A DNA stretch of 64,000 nt from Alphaproteobacteria bacterium (GCA_022820945.1 JAJEEP010000098.1:1-64000), one strand, 5' to 3'. Counted from the first letter of the stretch, positions 29,594 through 38,943 are shown. Notes: generated by a model not told the origin, from the letters alone. Translations and numbers: made by a program.

Positions 29594-30259
29594 ATGGGTC
29601 TCTTAAAGCCAAAGTTTATCTTCGCGTCTTTAGTTGCGCTAGCGTTACTATTTCCTAAAATTGCGTTCGCGCAGGATCAAGAGGTTTATTGCATGGACTT
29701 TTATGACGAATATCGTAATATCAACTATTGGGCTAAGAAAGTAATTTTTGCACGAGATTACCAATATAATTCTGGTGACGCCAACTACCTTAATGTCACG
29801 CATGATGTGCCAGACAAGTTCATGGATGAAATAGACACAGAACTAGTGACTCATTTTGATCAGGAATTTCAGAACCTATTGCAAGGAAGTATTCCGTTCC
29901 ATGATGCTGAGCAGGGGCATGACGAGAGATGGAACCAAGCCATTAGGGAATATGGAGTAAGTGATAACCTATTTGAAATGTTTGAAGCACAGGAAGAAGC
30001 ACGAAGAAATGCTTTGTACGGACCAAATCCTGGCGCTGCCTATTGTCACATACGGATAGAGAGGCGCGACTTTCCTGTATTGTACGAAATGGAGTGTACG
30101 GTAGTAGCAAATGCACAACTCAGAAATCGCGGTGGAATAAATGAGCAGAAGCTTGGCTATAGCACGCCGGAGCACATTATAGGTGAGTTAAAGAACTCAG
30201 TTTCTGAGCAACTTCAAAGTCTAGGGAGAAGGTTAGAAGTGATTCAGAATTGCTCGTAG
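29594..30259 (+). CDS. AT-rich secreted protein of unknown function
   Basis: Hypothetical protein of 221 aa that I do not recognise. It begins with a clear signal peptide (KFIFASLVALALLFPKIAFA, cleavage likely before QDQ), and the mature part is rich in Asp, Glu, Asn and Tyr with three Cys (YCMDFYDEY, AYCHIRIERR, MECTVVA) plus one at the C terminus. Codon use and base composition are markedly AT-richer than in both neighbours, suggesting recent horizontal acquisition. An in-frame ATG at 29549 exists inside the previous gene, but the signal peptide argues for 29594. Confidence 0.6.
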   Translation: MGLLKPKFIFASLVALALLFPKIAFAQDQEVYCMDFYDEYRNINYWAKKVIFARDYQYNSGDANYLNVTHDVPDKFMDEIDTELVTHFDQEFQNLLQGSIPFHDAEQGHDERWNQAIREYGVSDNLFEMFEAQEEARRNALYGPNPGAAYCHIRIERRDFPVLYEMECTVVANAQLRNRGGINEQKLGYSTPEHIIGELKNSVSEQLQSLGRRLEVIQNCS

Positions 30260-30337
30260 TTGCTGCGCTGAGGGTTATGGACAGTGTTCCACAATGGTGC
30301 TGTTGTTTGCGCTGCTACTCAGTGTGCTGCGCGCAGT

Positions 30338-30802
30338 TCATAGTTGGGAGCGGTACTTCTCCGGCATCTGCGGGCTGTTGGCCGGATTGGTGTCGTGCTT
30401 CGCGAGCCGGGTCACCACGCCGGCGCCCACCAGCGGCGTGAGCGCTGCCTCCAGCGCGTCCGCCTTGTCCTTGTCGTAGACCTCCGTGCCGCCCACGTGG
30501 ATCGAGAACGACTTGACGTATTTCGCCTGCTTCACCGGGTCAGCGATCACCGCCTTGGTCCAGGCGTAGAGCGGGTAGTGCTCGATGCCGTGCTCCTCGG
30601 CCTCCGCGCAATAGCCCGCGAAGGCGTCGTACTGGCAAATGAGCCGCGCGTCGTGGGCCGCGAGTATGTCCCGCAGCGGCCCGAGCCCCGCATGCTCCCC
30701 GCCGGTCCGCGCGGCCTCGGCGGCATCCTCCGCCAGATCGACGCGAAGCTGGTATTGCCATTCTTCCTCGGCTGCCGGAGGGGCCGATTGTCTTTCCGCC
30801 AT
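30338..30802 (-). CDS. Unrecognised small cytoplasmic protein
   Basis: Protein of 154 aa without signal peptide or membrane segment; I do not recognise a family. The sequence is charged, with a central ICQYDAFAGYCAEAEEHG and a C-terminal GGTEVYDKDKADALEAALTP stretch. The ATG at 30802 is preceded by GGAGG at eight bases, which supports expression. It is divergent from the pxpB homologue, with about 80 bases between starts. Composition is like the main genome, in contrast to the AT-rich ORF that precedes it. Confidence 0.65.
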   Translation of the reverse strand: MAERQSAPPAAEEEWQYQLRVDLAEDAAEAARTGGEHAGLGPLRDILAAHDARLICQYDAFAGYCAEAEEHGIEHYPLYAWTKAVIADPVKQAKYVKSFSIHVGGTEVYDKDKADALEAALTPLVGAGVVTRLAKHDTNPANSPQMPEKYRSQL

Positions 30803-30881
30803 GGCAAATTCCTCCTCTCCGCGCGACGCGCACCCATGCTTACGCCGTCCTCCACCCCGCGCCAACGGCGAATCGTCCGCT

Positions 30882-31757
30882 ATGATGCGCAGCATGACGT
30901 ACGAGGAGCCCCTGGTCGCGCCCAACGGCGACCGCTTCGTCCTGATCGAGTTCGGCGACGACGGCGGGCTCCGCCTCAACCTGCAGGCGCGCGGCTTCGC
31001 CAAGGCGGTCGACGAGGCCCGCATCCCCGGCGTGATCGAGACCAATCCGGGCTTCAACTCCGTGCTCATCGAGTACGACTGGCAGCGCATCGCCTACGAC
31101 GACCTGGTGCGCGAGGCGCTGGCGCTGGCCGACGCGGTGGGGACGCCCGACGAGATCGAGAGCCGGCTGGTCCACGTGCCCACACTCTATCTCGACCCCT
31201 GGACCCGCGCCTGCATGGAGGACTACCACCGCACCATCAAGCAGCGGCCCTACGACCCCGAGTTCATCGTGGCGGAGAACGGACTTTCCGGCCCCGACGA
31301 GCTGGTCGCGCTCCATTCCGCGAGCGAATACTGGATCGGCATCATCGGCGCCTATCCCGGCCTCCCGCTCATGCGCCCGCTCGACCCGCGCTGCATCGTC
31401 TACGCGCCGAAGTACGACCCGCCCCGCATGTGGACGCCGCAGGGCGCGGTGGTCTGCGCCGGCGGCCAGAGCGCGATCCAGACCCTGCACTCGCCGGGCG
31501 GCTTCAACATGATCGGCCGCACGCCGCTCCCCATGCTGGATCCCGAGGGTCGCATCCCCGCCTTCGGCGGCGGCATCGCGCTGCTCCGCGTCGGCGACCG
31601 AATCAAGTTCGATCCCATCGACCGCAGCGAGTACGACCGCATCGCGGCCAAGCTCGAGGAAGGCACCTACCCCTTCAACATCGTCGAGTATCAGCGGTTC
31701 TCGCTCTCGGCCTACGAGGCCTGGGTCGCCTCGCTCGACGCGGAGAAAAGGCACTGA
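30882..31757 (+). CDS. pxpB: PxpB / allophanate hydrolase subunit 1-like protein
   Basis: Carboxyltransferase-domain subunit of 291 aa related to PxpB (KipI) of the ATP-dependent 5-oxoprolinase complex. Typical segments are IETNPGFNSVLIEYDW, GIIGAYPGLPLM, VYAPKYDPPRMW and GGQSAIQTLHSPGGFNMIGRT. Two further ATG codons at 30885 and 30894 are alternatives, and none has a good ribosome site. The pxpC homologue overlaps or follows at once. No pxpA (LamB/YcsF) gene is in view, so 5-oxoprolinase activity is not assured. Confidence 0.8.
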   Translation: MMRSMTYEEPLVAPNGDRFVLIEFGDDGGLRLNLQARGFAKAVDEARIPGVIETNPGFNSVLIEYDWQRIAYDDLVREALALADAVGTPDEIESRLVHVPTLYLDPWTRACMEDYHRTIKQRPYDPEFIVAENGLSGPDELVALHSASEYWIGIIGAYPGLPLMRPLDPRCIVYAPKYDPPRMWTPQGAVVCAGGQSAIQTLHSPGGFNMIGRTPLPMLDPEGRIPAFGGGIALLRVGDRIKFDPIDRSEYDRIAAKLEEGTYPFNIVEYQRFSLSAYEAWVASLDAEKRH

Positions 31758-32761
31758 GCGCCACCCCCGCCATCGAGGTGCTGAAACCCGGCCTGGAGAC
31801 CACGGTTCAGGACTATCCGGGCCGCGTCGGCGTGGTCAGCACCGGCTACCCGATCTCGGGCCCGATGGACGGCTGGTCCTTCCGCATCGCCAATCGCCTG
31901 GTGGGCAACGACGCCAGCGCCGCGGGGCTCGAATGCCAGTTCATCGGCCCCACCCTCCGCTTCCACGACGACCGCGTGGTCGCGGTGTGCGGTGCCGAGA
32001 TGCCGGCGTCGCTGGATGGCGTGCCCTTCGAAGGCTGGACCAGCGTCGCGGTCCGCGCCGGCCAGACCGTGGCGCTCGGCTCGGCCACGCGCGGCGCGCG
32101 CGCCTATCTCGCGGTCTCGGGCGGTATCGACGTGCCGCCCTTCCTCGGCTCCCGCTCCACCTATCGCCTCGGGCAGATCGGCGGCGCCGGGGGAGAGTCG
32201 CTCAAGGCCGGGCAGCATCTGCCCCTCGGCCCGGATGGCGGCACGGGCGTGCCTGGGCGCCGGGCCTCAGCCCATGCCCGGCCCGGCTTCCCCGAGGACG
32301 GGGTCTGGTCGGTGGAGGCAGTGCCAGGGCCCAGGGAGGACTGGATCGACGAGGCCGGTCACGCCCGCTTTCTGACCAGCGACTGGCGCGTCTCCGCCCA
32401 CAGCAACCGGGTGGGCGTCCGCCTCGAAGGGCCGGAATGGACCTTCACCCGGCGCGCCTACGACAAGTCGCCGGAGAACGGCACCCATCCCTCCAATATC
32501 ATCGAGCACGGCTACGGCCTCGGCTCGATCAACCTCTGCGGCCAGACGCCCATCGTCCTCGGGCCGGACGGCCTCACCCTCGGCGGCTTCATCAACCCCT
32601 ACACGGTGCCGACCGGCTCGCTGTGGAAGCCGGGGCAGGCGCGGCCCGGCGACATCTTCCGCTTCCGCGCCGTCACAGTCCGCGAGGCGCAGAAGGCCCG
32701 CGCCGCGCTGGACGCGCTCTGCGCGGCGCCCGACGCGATCGAGGAGATCGGCGCAGGCTGA
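31754..32761 (+). CDS. pxpC: PxpC / allophanate hydrolase subunit 2-like protein
   Basis: Partner carboxyltransferase-domain subunit, about 335 aa. Family blocks include LKPGLETTVQDYPG, SGPMDGWSFRIANRLVGND, RAYLAVSGGIDVPPFLGSRS, GVRLEGPEWTFTRR and LGGFINPYTVPTGSLW. No ATG is available near the start. A CTG at 31754 overlaps the pxpB stop as CTGA and has GGAG eight bases upstream; a GTG at 31778 is the orthodox alternative and would give VLKPGLET. With PxpB it would carry out ATP-dependent amide ring opening or related carboxyl transfer. Confidence 0.75.
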   Translation: MSATPAIEVLKPGLETTVQDYPGRVGVVSTGYPISGPMDGWSFRIANRLVGNDASAAGLECQFIGPTLRFHDDRVVAVCGAEMPASLDGVPFEGWTSVAVRAGQTVALGSATRGARAYLAVSGGIDVPPFLGSRSTYRLGQIGGAGGESLKAGQHLPLGPDGGTGVPGRRASAHARPGFPEDGVWSVEAVPGPREDWIDEAGHARFLTSDWRVSAHSNRVGVRLEGPEWTFTRRAYDKSPENGTHPSNIIEHGYGLGSINLCGQTPIVLGPDGLTLGGFINPYTVPTGSLWKPGQARPGDIFRFRAVTVREAQKARAALDALCAAPDAIEEIGAG

Positions 32762-32796
32762 GGGCACGCCAGTCCCCGCCGCGCCGATACCCTCTC

Positions 32797-33633
32797 GTGA
32801 TCTCCTCCCGCTTCCGGTCCCACCACGCGTTCGGCCTCGCGGCCGCGCTTGGCTTCGCGCTCTTCCCCGTCTTCTGGATGGTGTCGACGTCGCTCAAGCC
32901 GTTCGGCGAGTGGGCGGCGGTGCCGCCGTCCTGGGTGCCGCGCGACCTCATGCTGGGGAACTACGCACCGCTCTACATGCGCTACGAGGAGAGCTACGTC
33001 ACCGCGCCGAGGACCGGGCTCGGCGCCATGCTCGATTCCTTCATCATCGCCGGCGGCACCACGGCGCTGGCCCTCGCCATCGGGCTCCTGGCCGCGATCG
33101 GCTTTTCACGCTACCGCGCCGGCAGCAACCGGCTCGCCATCGGGATTCTCGCGGTCCGCGCCGTGCCCCCGATCACGCTGGCTATCCCGGCGCTATTCCT
33201 CTTCACCTCGTTCGGCCTGCGCGACACCCACATCGGCATCATCCTCGTCCACACCGCCTTCGGCGTTCCGTTCGCCTTCTGGATGCTGAAGAGCTTCATC
33301 GACGAGGTGCCGCCGGCCATCGAGGAGGCCGGCATGATGGACGGCATGAGCCGCCTGCGCGCGCATTTCTTCGTCACCGTGCCGATGATCCGGGGCGGCC
33401 TCGCAGTTACCGGCCTCTTCATCTTCATCCTCACCTGGAACGAGTTCCTGCTGACGGTCACGCTGAGCGACAAGCTGATCGTCACGGTGCCGATCTATCT
33501 GCACCATCACACCGGGGTCTACGGCGTGCAGGCGGCGCTCGCGGTCGCAGCCGCGCTCCCCATCGTGCTCTTCGGCTTCCTGATTCAGAAGCACCTCGCC
33601 CGCGCGTTCACGCTGGGCGCAATCAAGCAGTAG
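32797..33633 (+). CDS. Lone ABC transporter permease, MalG type
   Basis: Inner-membrane permease of a sugar/oligosaccharide-type ABC importer, 278 aa with about six hydrophobic segments. The ABC contact motif is seen as EEAGMMDGMSRLRAHFFVTV. The GTG at 32797 begins the reading VISSRFRSHHAF and 36 bases separate it from the pxpC homologue. No cognate MalF-type permease, binding protein or ATPase gene is nearby. It may combine with components elsewhere or be a remnant of a larger operon. Confidence 0.8.
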   Translation: MISSRFRSHHAFGLAAALGFALFPVFWMVSTSLKPFGEWAAVPPSWVPRDLMLGNYAPLYMRYEESYVTAPRTGLGAMLDSFIIAGGTTALALAIGLLAAIGFSRYRAGSNRLAIGILAVRAVPPITLAIPALFLFTSFGLRDTHIGIILVHTAFGVPFAFWMLKSFIDEVPPAIEEAGMMDGMSRLRAHFFVTVPMIRGGLAVTGLFIFILTWNEFLLTVTLSDKLIVTVPIYLHHHTGVYGVQAALAVAAALPIVLFGFLIQKHLARAFTLGAIKQ

Positions 33634-33644
33634 GCGCTCCAGCC

Positions 33645-34970
33645 TCAGCCGAGCGACGCGTCGACCTCGTCCAGGATCGTGTCGAAAACCCCGATGGCGT
33701 CGCCGATCTGCTCGGCGTCGATACAAAGCGGCGGGCCGATCAGGAGGCCATTGAGACAGGTGCGGGCCTCCAGCCCGTGCTCGACCAATCGGCGCTTCAT
33801 CAGGTCGTTGAGCGCCGCGTGGTTCGGCGCGGTGGAGAAGGGTGCATCCGTCTCCGCATCGGCGGTGAGCTCGATGGCCCCCAGCAGGCCGAGCGAGCGC
33901 ACGTCCGAGACGCACGAGTGGCGCGCCTTGAGGTCCTCCAGCCCCGCCGCCAGCACCGTGCCCATCCGAGCCGCGTTCTCGATCAGCCCGTCGTTCTCGT
34001 AGGCGTCGAGCGCGGCGCACGCCGCGGCGCAGGCGATGGGATTGCCGGTCTGGGTCGAGCCGAGCGGGAACCAGTCCTCGTCGAAGTGCTCGGCGACGTG
34101 GGGCCGCATGAGCACGGCGCCCATGGGGATGTAGCCCGAGGTGATGCCCTTGGAGATCGCCATCAGGTCGGGCACCACGCCCCAATGCTCCATGCCGAAC
34201 CAGCGCCCGGTACGGCCGAAGCCGCAGATCACCTCGTCGGCGATCATCAGGATGCCGTAGCGGTCGCAGATCTCGCGCAGCATGGGGAAGTACTCGGGCG
34301 GCGGCTTGATGCCGCCGCTCGCCGCCGTCATCGGCTCGACGATGACCGCAGCGATCTGCCCCGGCCCCTCGCGCTGGATCACCTCTTCTACGCTCTTCGC
34401 GCACTGCACCTCGCAGCCGGGATAGGAGAGCGAGAAGGGGCAGCGGTGGCAGTAGGGATCGAGGAAGCGGACGATGTTGGGGTGCTCGTAGCCGACCGCA
34501 AGCCGCCTGGGGTCGCCGCTCGCCGACATCGAGCCCGAGGTGGTGCCGTGATAGGAGCGGTACTTGGCGAGGATCTTGCGCCGGCCGGTCACCAGGCGCG
34601 CGATCATCATCGCGATCTCGGTGGCCTCGCTGCCGCTCCCGGTGAAGAAGGCGGTCTGAATGTCGCCCGGCGCGATCTGGGCGAGCTTGCGGCCGAGCCG
34701 CTCGCGCGCGGCCGTGGTGTGGTGCGGGCCGATGTAGCAGAGCTTGCCGGCCTGCTCCTGGATCGCCGCGATCACCTTGGGATGCTGGTAGCCGAGATTG
34801 ACGTTCACCAGCTGCGACGAGAAATCGAGATAGCGCTTGCCGCCGGTATCGTAGATGTAGGCGCCCTCGCCGCGCTCCATCTCGATCACCGGATCGAGCG
34901 CGTTCTGTGCGGCCCAGGGGATGATGTCGTAGCGCCGGTTCGCGCCGGCTGTTGCCATCGCCTCGCTCAT
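33645..34970 (-). CDS. Class III aminotransferase
   Basis: PLP-dependent omega- or diamine aminotransferase of 441 aa. Typical blocks: FFTGSGSEATEIAMM, YRSYHGTTSGSMSASG, LMIADEVICGFGRTGRWFG and the PLP lysine in DLMAISKGITSGYIPMGA. The ATG follows GGAGGGACAC. It is not argD-like in context; the RidA gene 37 bp upstream on the same strand suggests handling of reactive enamine/imine intermediates in the same pathway. Substrate (omega-amino acid, GABA or polyamine) is undetermined. Confidence 0.88.
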   Translation of the reverse strand: MSEAMATAGANRRYDIIPWAAQNALDPVIEMERGEGAYIYDTGGKRYLDFSSQLVNVNLGYQHPKVIAAIQEQAGKLCYIGPHHTTAARERLGRKLAQIAPGDIQTAFFTGSGSEATEIAMMIARLVTGRRKILAKYRSYHGTTSGSMSASGDPRRLAVGYEHPNIVRFLDPYCHRCPFSLSYPGCEVQCAKSVEEVIQREGPGQIAAVIVEPMTAASGGIKPPPEYFPMLREICDRYGILMIADEVICGFGRTGRWFGMEHWGVVPDLMAISKGITSGYIPMGAVLMRPHVAEHFDEDWFPLGSTQTGNPIACAAACAALDAYENDGLIENAARMGTVLAAGLEDLKARHSCVSDVRSLGLLGAIELTADAETDAPFSTAPNHAALNDLMKRRLVEHGLEARTCLNGLLIGPPLCIDAEQIGDAIGVFDTILDEVDASLG

Positions 34971-35007
34971 GTGTCCCTCCTGCGCCCTTCGGCGCGTGCG
35001 GCGTCCG

Positions 35008-35355
35008 TCAGCGTGCGGCCACCACCATGATCTCGACCGTGTAATCCGGCGTCGCCAGCCTGCTCTCGACACAGGCGCGGCAGGGCGGGTTCTCCTTGGA
35101 GACCCAGGGGTCCCACACGCTGTTCATCTCGTTGAAGGTCCGGATGTCGGAGAGCCAGACGTTGGCGGTGAGAATCTGCTCCTTGGAGGAGCCGGCCCTC
35201 TCCAGCAGGGCATCGATCTTGGCGAGAACCTGCCGGGTCTGGCCGGCCACGTCCTCGCTGGTGTCGTCCGCCACCTGGCCGGCGAGGTACACGCGGTCGC
35301 CGTGCACCACGGCCTGGCTCATGCGGGGGCCTGAGTCGAATCGTTGAACGGTCAT
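35008..35355 (-). CDS. RidA family enamine/imine deaminase-like protein
   Basis: Protein of 115 aa in the RidA (YjgF) family, which hydrolyses reactive enamines and imines from PLP enzymes. GDRVYLAGQVADDTSEDVAG matches the family core, and RACVESRLATPDYTVEIMVVA carries the conserved Arg and Glu region. The ATG is preceded by GGAGAG. It is upstream of the aminotransferase and downstream of mtnK on the same strand, consistent with an operon. Confidence 0.9.
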   Translation of the reverse strand: MTVQRFDSGPRMSQAVVHGDRVYLAGQVADDTSEDVAGQTRQVLAKIDALLERAGSSKEQILTANVWLSDIRTFNEMNSVWDPWVSKENPPCRACVESRLATPDYTVEIMVVAAR

Positions 35356-35413
35356 GGCTGCTCTCCGTTTCCTGTTGTTGGTCGTTGGGGTGATCGTAGC
35401 GGTGAACGGCCCG

Positions 35414-36706
35414 TCACGCACTGGCACGCGCGTGAAAGTCCCGCGCCGCGTCGGTGACGGCCCGAATCGTCGGGTACGCGGTGGCGTTCACGAGCAGCTC
35501 GCGGCCGAGGATGAGCGCAGGGCGCTCGCAGGCGGCACGGCGGTCGGGGTCCTCGATCCATTCGAAGTCGATGTTGTGGGCGATCCCCAGGATGCGCCGG
35601 ATCATCTTGGCGGCGCCGAACCGGATCGTGTCTGTGAAGAGGTCGGCGACGGCGGCGTCGCGTGCCTGCGCGAGCGAGGCCGCGCCCTCTTCGCCGGCGA
35701 AGAGGGCCTCGGGATACGCGTCGCCCGTACGCTCCGCCCAGAGCGCGCCGTAGCGCGCGGCGAAGGCGTGCCAGAAGGTCTCGGCCGTCTCCAGCACCCA
35801 CGCCTTGTAGGCGGTGCGGTCGTCGGCCTCGGTCGCGTGGCCGTCCTGGCTGAAGTAGTTGAGCAGCAGGTTGCCGATGAAGGCGCCGGTGTCGAACCCC
35901 ATCGGCCCGTAGAACGCGAACTCCGGGTCGATCACGCGGGTGTCGTCCTGCGTCACCATGATCGAGCCCGTGTGCAGGTCGCCGTGGATCAGCGCCTCGG
36001 CGTTCCCCATGAACATGCGCTTGAGGCGGGAGACGGCGCGCTTCAGCGCGGCATCGGCCCGGAAGGCCACGGCGAGGTCGTCGAGCTGCGGCGAGGTCCA
36101 CCAGTTGTTGTCATGGACCATGTAGGGCTCGGTGAAGATCACGTCCTCGGTGAGCTTGCAGAGCGCCGTGTTGCCGCAGAAGAGAGCGACGCGCGCCTTC
36201 TTCTCTGCCGCGCCCGTGCCGAGGTCGGAGGTGAAGAAGAGCGTCCGCGCCATGTATTCGGCCATGTCGGCGGCGGCGCGCGGGTAGCGGATGCCCTGGA
36301 TCATGCCGCGCCGCATGACGATGTGGGGCTCCAGCAGCTCCATCGCGATCAGCATCATCGCGGGGTCGAAGCGATGGACGGCGGGCGTGAGTCCGGGCGC
36401 ATGGCGGCCGTGCTCCACCAGCGCCTCGTGCTCGTAGAACGCCCGGTCGACCGGCAGCGGCCAGCTCTCGCCCACCAGGCGCACGTAAGGCAGCGCCTGC
36501 TTTACGCAGAGGCCGCCGGCAGGCCCGCGCACGAAGAAGACCAGGTTCAGGTTGCCGTCGCCGACCTCGTCCACCTGCCAGCCCGAAGGATCGCCGCCCA
36601 GGCGCGCGCGCAGCGCGGGCTGCTCGGCCAGATAGGGCGCGAGCGTGTCCGTATCGAGGGGCCGGTAGCCCTCGGGCACCGAAAAGGCGGTCTGGTGTGA
36701 GCTCAC
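35414..36706 (-). CDS. mtnK: S-methyl-5-thioribose kinase
   Basis: Kinase of the methionine salvage pathway, phosphorylating methylthioribose, 430 aa, normal length. It has a kinase fold with VGDGNLNLVFFV, the catalytic ALIHGDLHTGSIMV and the metal-binding VIDPEFAFYGPMGFDTG. The GTG at 36706 gives (M)SSHQTAFSVPEG; only a GGGA lies upstream. No other methionine-salvage gene (mtnA, mtnB, mtnC) is within the window. The call is secure by family, with some room for another aminoglycoside-kinase-like substrate. Confidence 0.88.
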   Translation of the reverse strand: MSSHQTAFSVPEGYRPLDTDTLAPYLAEQPALRARLGGDPSGWQVDEVGDGNLNLVFFVRGPAGGLCVKQALPYVRLVGESWPLPVDRAFYEHEALVEHGRHAPGLTPAVHRFDPAMMLIAMELLEPHIVMRRGMIQGIRYPRAAADMAEYMARTLFFTSDLGTGAAEKKARVALFCGNTALCKLTEDVIFTEPYMVHDNNWWTSPQLDDLAVAFRADAALKRAVSRLKRMFMGNAEALIHGDLHTGSIMVTQDDTRVIDPEFAFYGPMGFDTGAFIGNLLLNYFSQDGHATEADDRTAYKAWVLETAETFWHAFAARYGALWAERTGDAYPEALFAGEEGAASLAQARDAAVADLFTDTIRFGAAKMIRRILGIAHNIDFEWIEDPDRRAACERPALILGRELLVNATAYPTIRAVTDAARDFHARASA

Positions 36707-36852
36707 GTCCCGGCCGATCCCTGCTGCGGCGCGGCCTGACCATAATCGATTGCCGCCTTGCCGCGAAGACACCGCGCGCAACCCACGCGCAGGGTGGTTG
36801 CAGCCTGCGACTTGGGCTAGGAGTCCGCCGTCATTCCCACGAGGTTTCCGCC

Positions 36853-38943
36853 ATGTCGGCGTCCGTCTCCAAGCCACCCGCCGCGCCCCAAAAACCCGTC
36901 ACGGCAGCGCTGCACGGCATCGCGCGCAGCGACGACTACGCCTGGCTCAAGGATACCGAGTGGCAGCGGGTGATGCGCGAGCCGGAGACGCTCGATCCCG
37001 ATATCCGCGCCTATCTGGAGGCCGAGAACGCCTACACCGACGCCTTCCTCGCGCCTTACAAGACGCTCAGGGAGGCACTGGTGGCCGAGATGCGCGGGCG
37101 CATGAAGGAGGACGATTCCTCGGTGCCGGCGCCCGACGGCGCGTGGGCCTACTACCGCCGCTACGTCGAGGGCGGCGAGCATCCGCTCTACTGCCGCGTC
37201 CCGCGCGACGACCAGACGGCGGAGGTGCTGCTGCTCGACGGCAACCACGAGGCCGAGGGCCAGGCATACTTCCAGATCGGCGACTGCGAGCACAGCCACG
37301 ACCACCGCCGCCTCGCCTACACCCTCGACCTCAACGGCTCGGAGCGCTACCGCCTCTTCGTCCGTGACATTGCCACGGGCGCGGTCATCGACGGGCCGAT
37401 CGAGGACGCCCACGGCGCCGTCATCTGGGCGGCCGACGGCGAGACTGTCTTCTACACGGTGATCGACGAGAACCAGCGCCCCTACCAGGTGCGCCGCCAC
37501 CGCATCGGCAGCGCGCCGGAAGGAGACGCGGTGGTCTACGAGGAGTCCGACCCCGGCTTCTTCGTCGATCTCGGCGAGTCGGAGAGCCGGCGTTTCGTCA
37601 TGATCTCGGCCCACGACCACACGACCTCCGAAGTCCACCTGATCGAGGCCGCAGCGCCCGAGTCCGAGCCCCGCCTCGTCGCCGCCCGCGAACGCGGCAT
37701 CGAATACGACGTCGCCCTTCGCGGCGATCGCCTTTTCATCCTGACCAACGCCGACGGCGCCACCGACTTCAAGATCATGACCGCGCCGCTGGAGACGCCG
37801 CAGCGCGCGGCGTGGCGCGACTGGCTCCCGCACGAGGCGGGCACCTACGTGCGCGCCCAGCTTCTCTTCGCCGGCCACCACGTGCGGCTGGAGCGGGTCG
37901 GCGGCCTGCCCCGCATCGTCGTTACCGACCTGGAATCCGGCGTGGCGCACACAATCGCCTTCGAGGAGGAGGCCTACGACCTCTCCCTTCTGCCCGGCTA
38001 CGAGTTCGAGACCGAGACGGTCCGCTTCGTCTACAGCTCGATGACGACGCCGGCGCAGACCTTCGACTACGACATGCGCACGCGCACCCGTACGCTGCGC
38101 AAGACCCAGGAGGTGCCGAGCGGGCACGACCCCGCCGATTACGTCACCCGCCGGCTCACCGCCGCGAGCCACGACGGGGCCGAGGTGCCCGTCTCCCTGC
38201 TCCACCGCCGCGCCACCCCGCTCGACGGCTCGGCGCCGCTGCTGCTCTACGGCTACGGCGCCTACGGCCACGCCATCCCGGCCGCGTTCTCCACCAACCG
38301 CTTGAGCCTGGTCGACCGCGGCTTTGTTTACGCCATCGCCCACATCCGGGGCGGCTCGGACTGCGGCTACGGCTGGTATCTCGACGGCAAGCTCGCGAAG
38401 AAGACCAACACCTTCGCCGACTTCGTCGCCGCCGCCGAGCACCTGATCGCCGAGCGCTACACGGCCAAGGGCCGGATCGCGGCCCACGGCGGCAGCGCAG
38501 GCGGCATGCTGATGGGCGCGGTCGCGAACCAGCGCCCCGATCTCTTCGCCAGCATCGTCGCCGAGGTGCCCTTTGTGGACGTGCTCAACACCATGTGCGA
38601 CCGGGATCTGCCGCTGACACCGCCGGAATGGCCGGAATGGGGCAATCCCATCGAGGACGAGGACGCCTACCGGACCATCGCGGCCTACGCGCCCTACGAG
38701 AACGTGACCGCCAAGGCCTACCCGGCGATCTTCGCGACCGCCGGGCTTACGGACCCGCGCGTGACCTATTGGGAGCCCGCCAAGTGGATAGCGAAGCTCC
38801 GCCGGCTCAAGACCGACGGCAATCCGCTGCTGCTGCACACCAACATGGAGGCCGGCCACGGCGGCGCCTCCGGCCGCTTCCGCCGGCTGGTCGAGGTGGC
38901 GATGGCCTACGCCTTCGTCCTCGCCGTCGCCGGCAAGACTTAA
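36853..38943 (+). CDS. ptrB: Oligopeptidase B (prolyl oligopeptidase family)
   Basis: Serine peptidase of 696 aa that cleaves small peptides, usually after basic residues. An N-terminal beta-propeller is followed by an alpha/beta-hydrolase domain with catalytic S548 (AHGGSAGGMLMG), D634 (GLTDPRVTYWEP) and H669 (NMEAGHGGASG). No signal peptide, so cytoplasmic. The ATG follows an unremarkable ribosome site and is divergent from mtnK. Oligopeptidase B, not prolyl endopeptidase, is favoured by the overall block pattern. Confidence 0.92.
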   Translation: MSASVSKPPAAPQKPVTAALHGIARSDDYAWLKDTEWQRVMREPETLDPDIRAYLEAENAYTDAFLAPYKTLREALVAEMRGRMKEDDSSVPAPDGAWAYYRRYVEGGEHPLYCRVPRDDQTAEVLLLDGNHEAEGQAYFQIGDCEHSHDHRRLAYTLDLNGSERYRLFVRDIATGAVIDGPIEDAHGAVIWAADGETVFYTVIDENQRPYQVRRHRIGSAPEGDAVVYEESDPGFFVDLGESESRRFVMISAHDHTTSEVHLIEAAAPESEPRLVAARERGIEYDVALRGDRLFILTNADGATDFKIMTAPLETPQRAAWRDWLPHEAGTYVRAQLLFAGHHVRLERVGGLPRIVVTDLESGVAHTIAFEEEAYDLSLLPGYEFETETVRFVYSSMTTPAQTFDYDMRTRTRTLRKTQEVPSGHDPADYVTRRLTAASHDGAEVPVSLLHRRATPLDGSAPLLLYGYGAYGHAIPAAFSTNRLSLVDRGFVYAIAHIRGGSDCGYGWYLDGKLAKKTNTFADFVAAAEHLIAERYTAKGRIAAHGGSAGGMLMGAVANQRPDLFASIVAEVPFVDVLNTMCDRDLPLTPPEWPEWGNPIEDEDAYRTIAAYAPYENVTAKAYPAIFATAGLTDPRVTYWEPAKWIAKLRRLKTDGNPLLLHTNMEAGHGGASGRFRRLVEVAMAYAFVLAVAGKT

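Noticed and set aside
36817..38859. A 680-codon minus-strand frame opposite oligopeptidase B
   Set aside because: The plus strand has the full catalytic triad and propeller; the antisense product is low-complexity.
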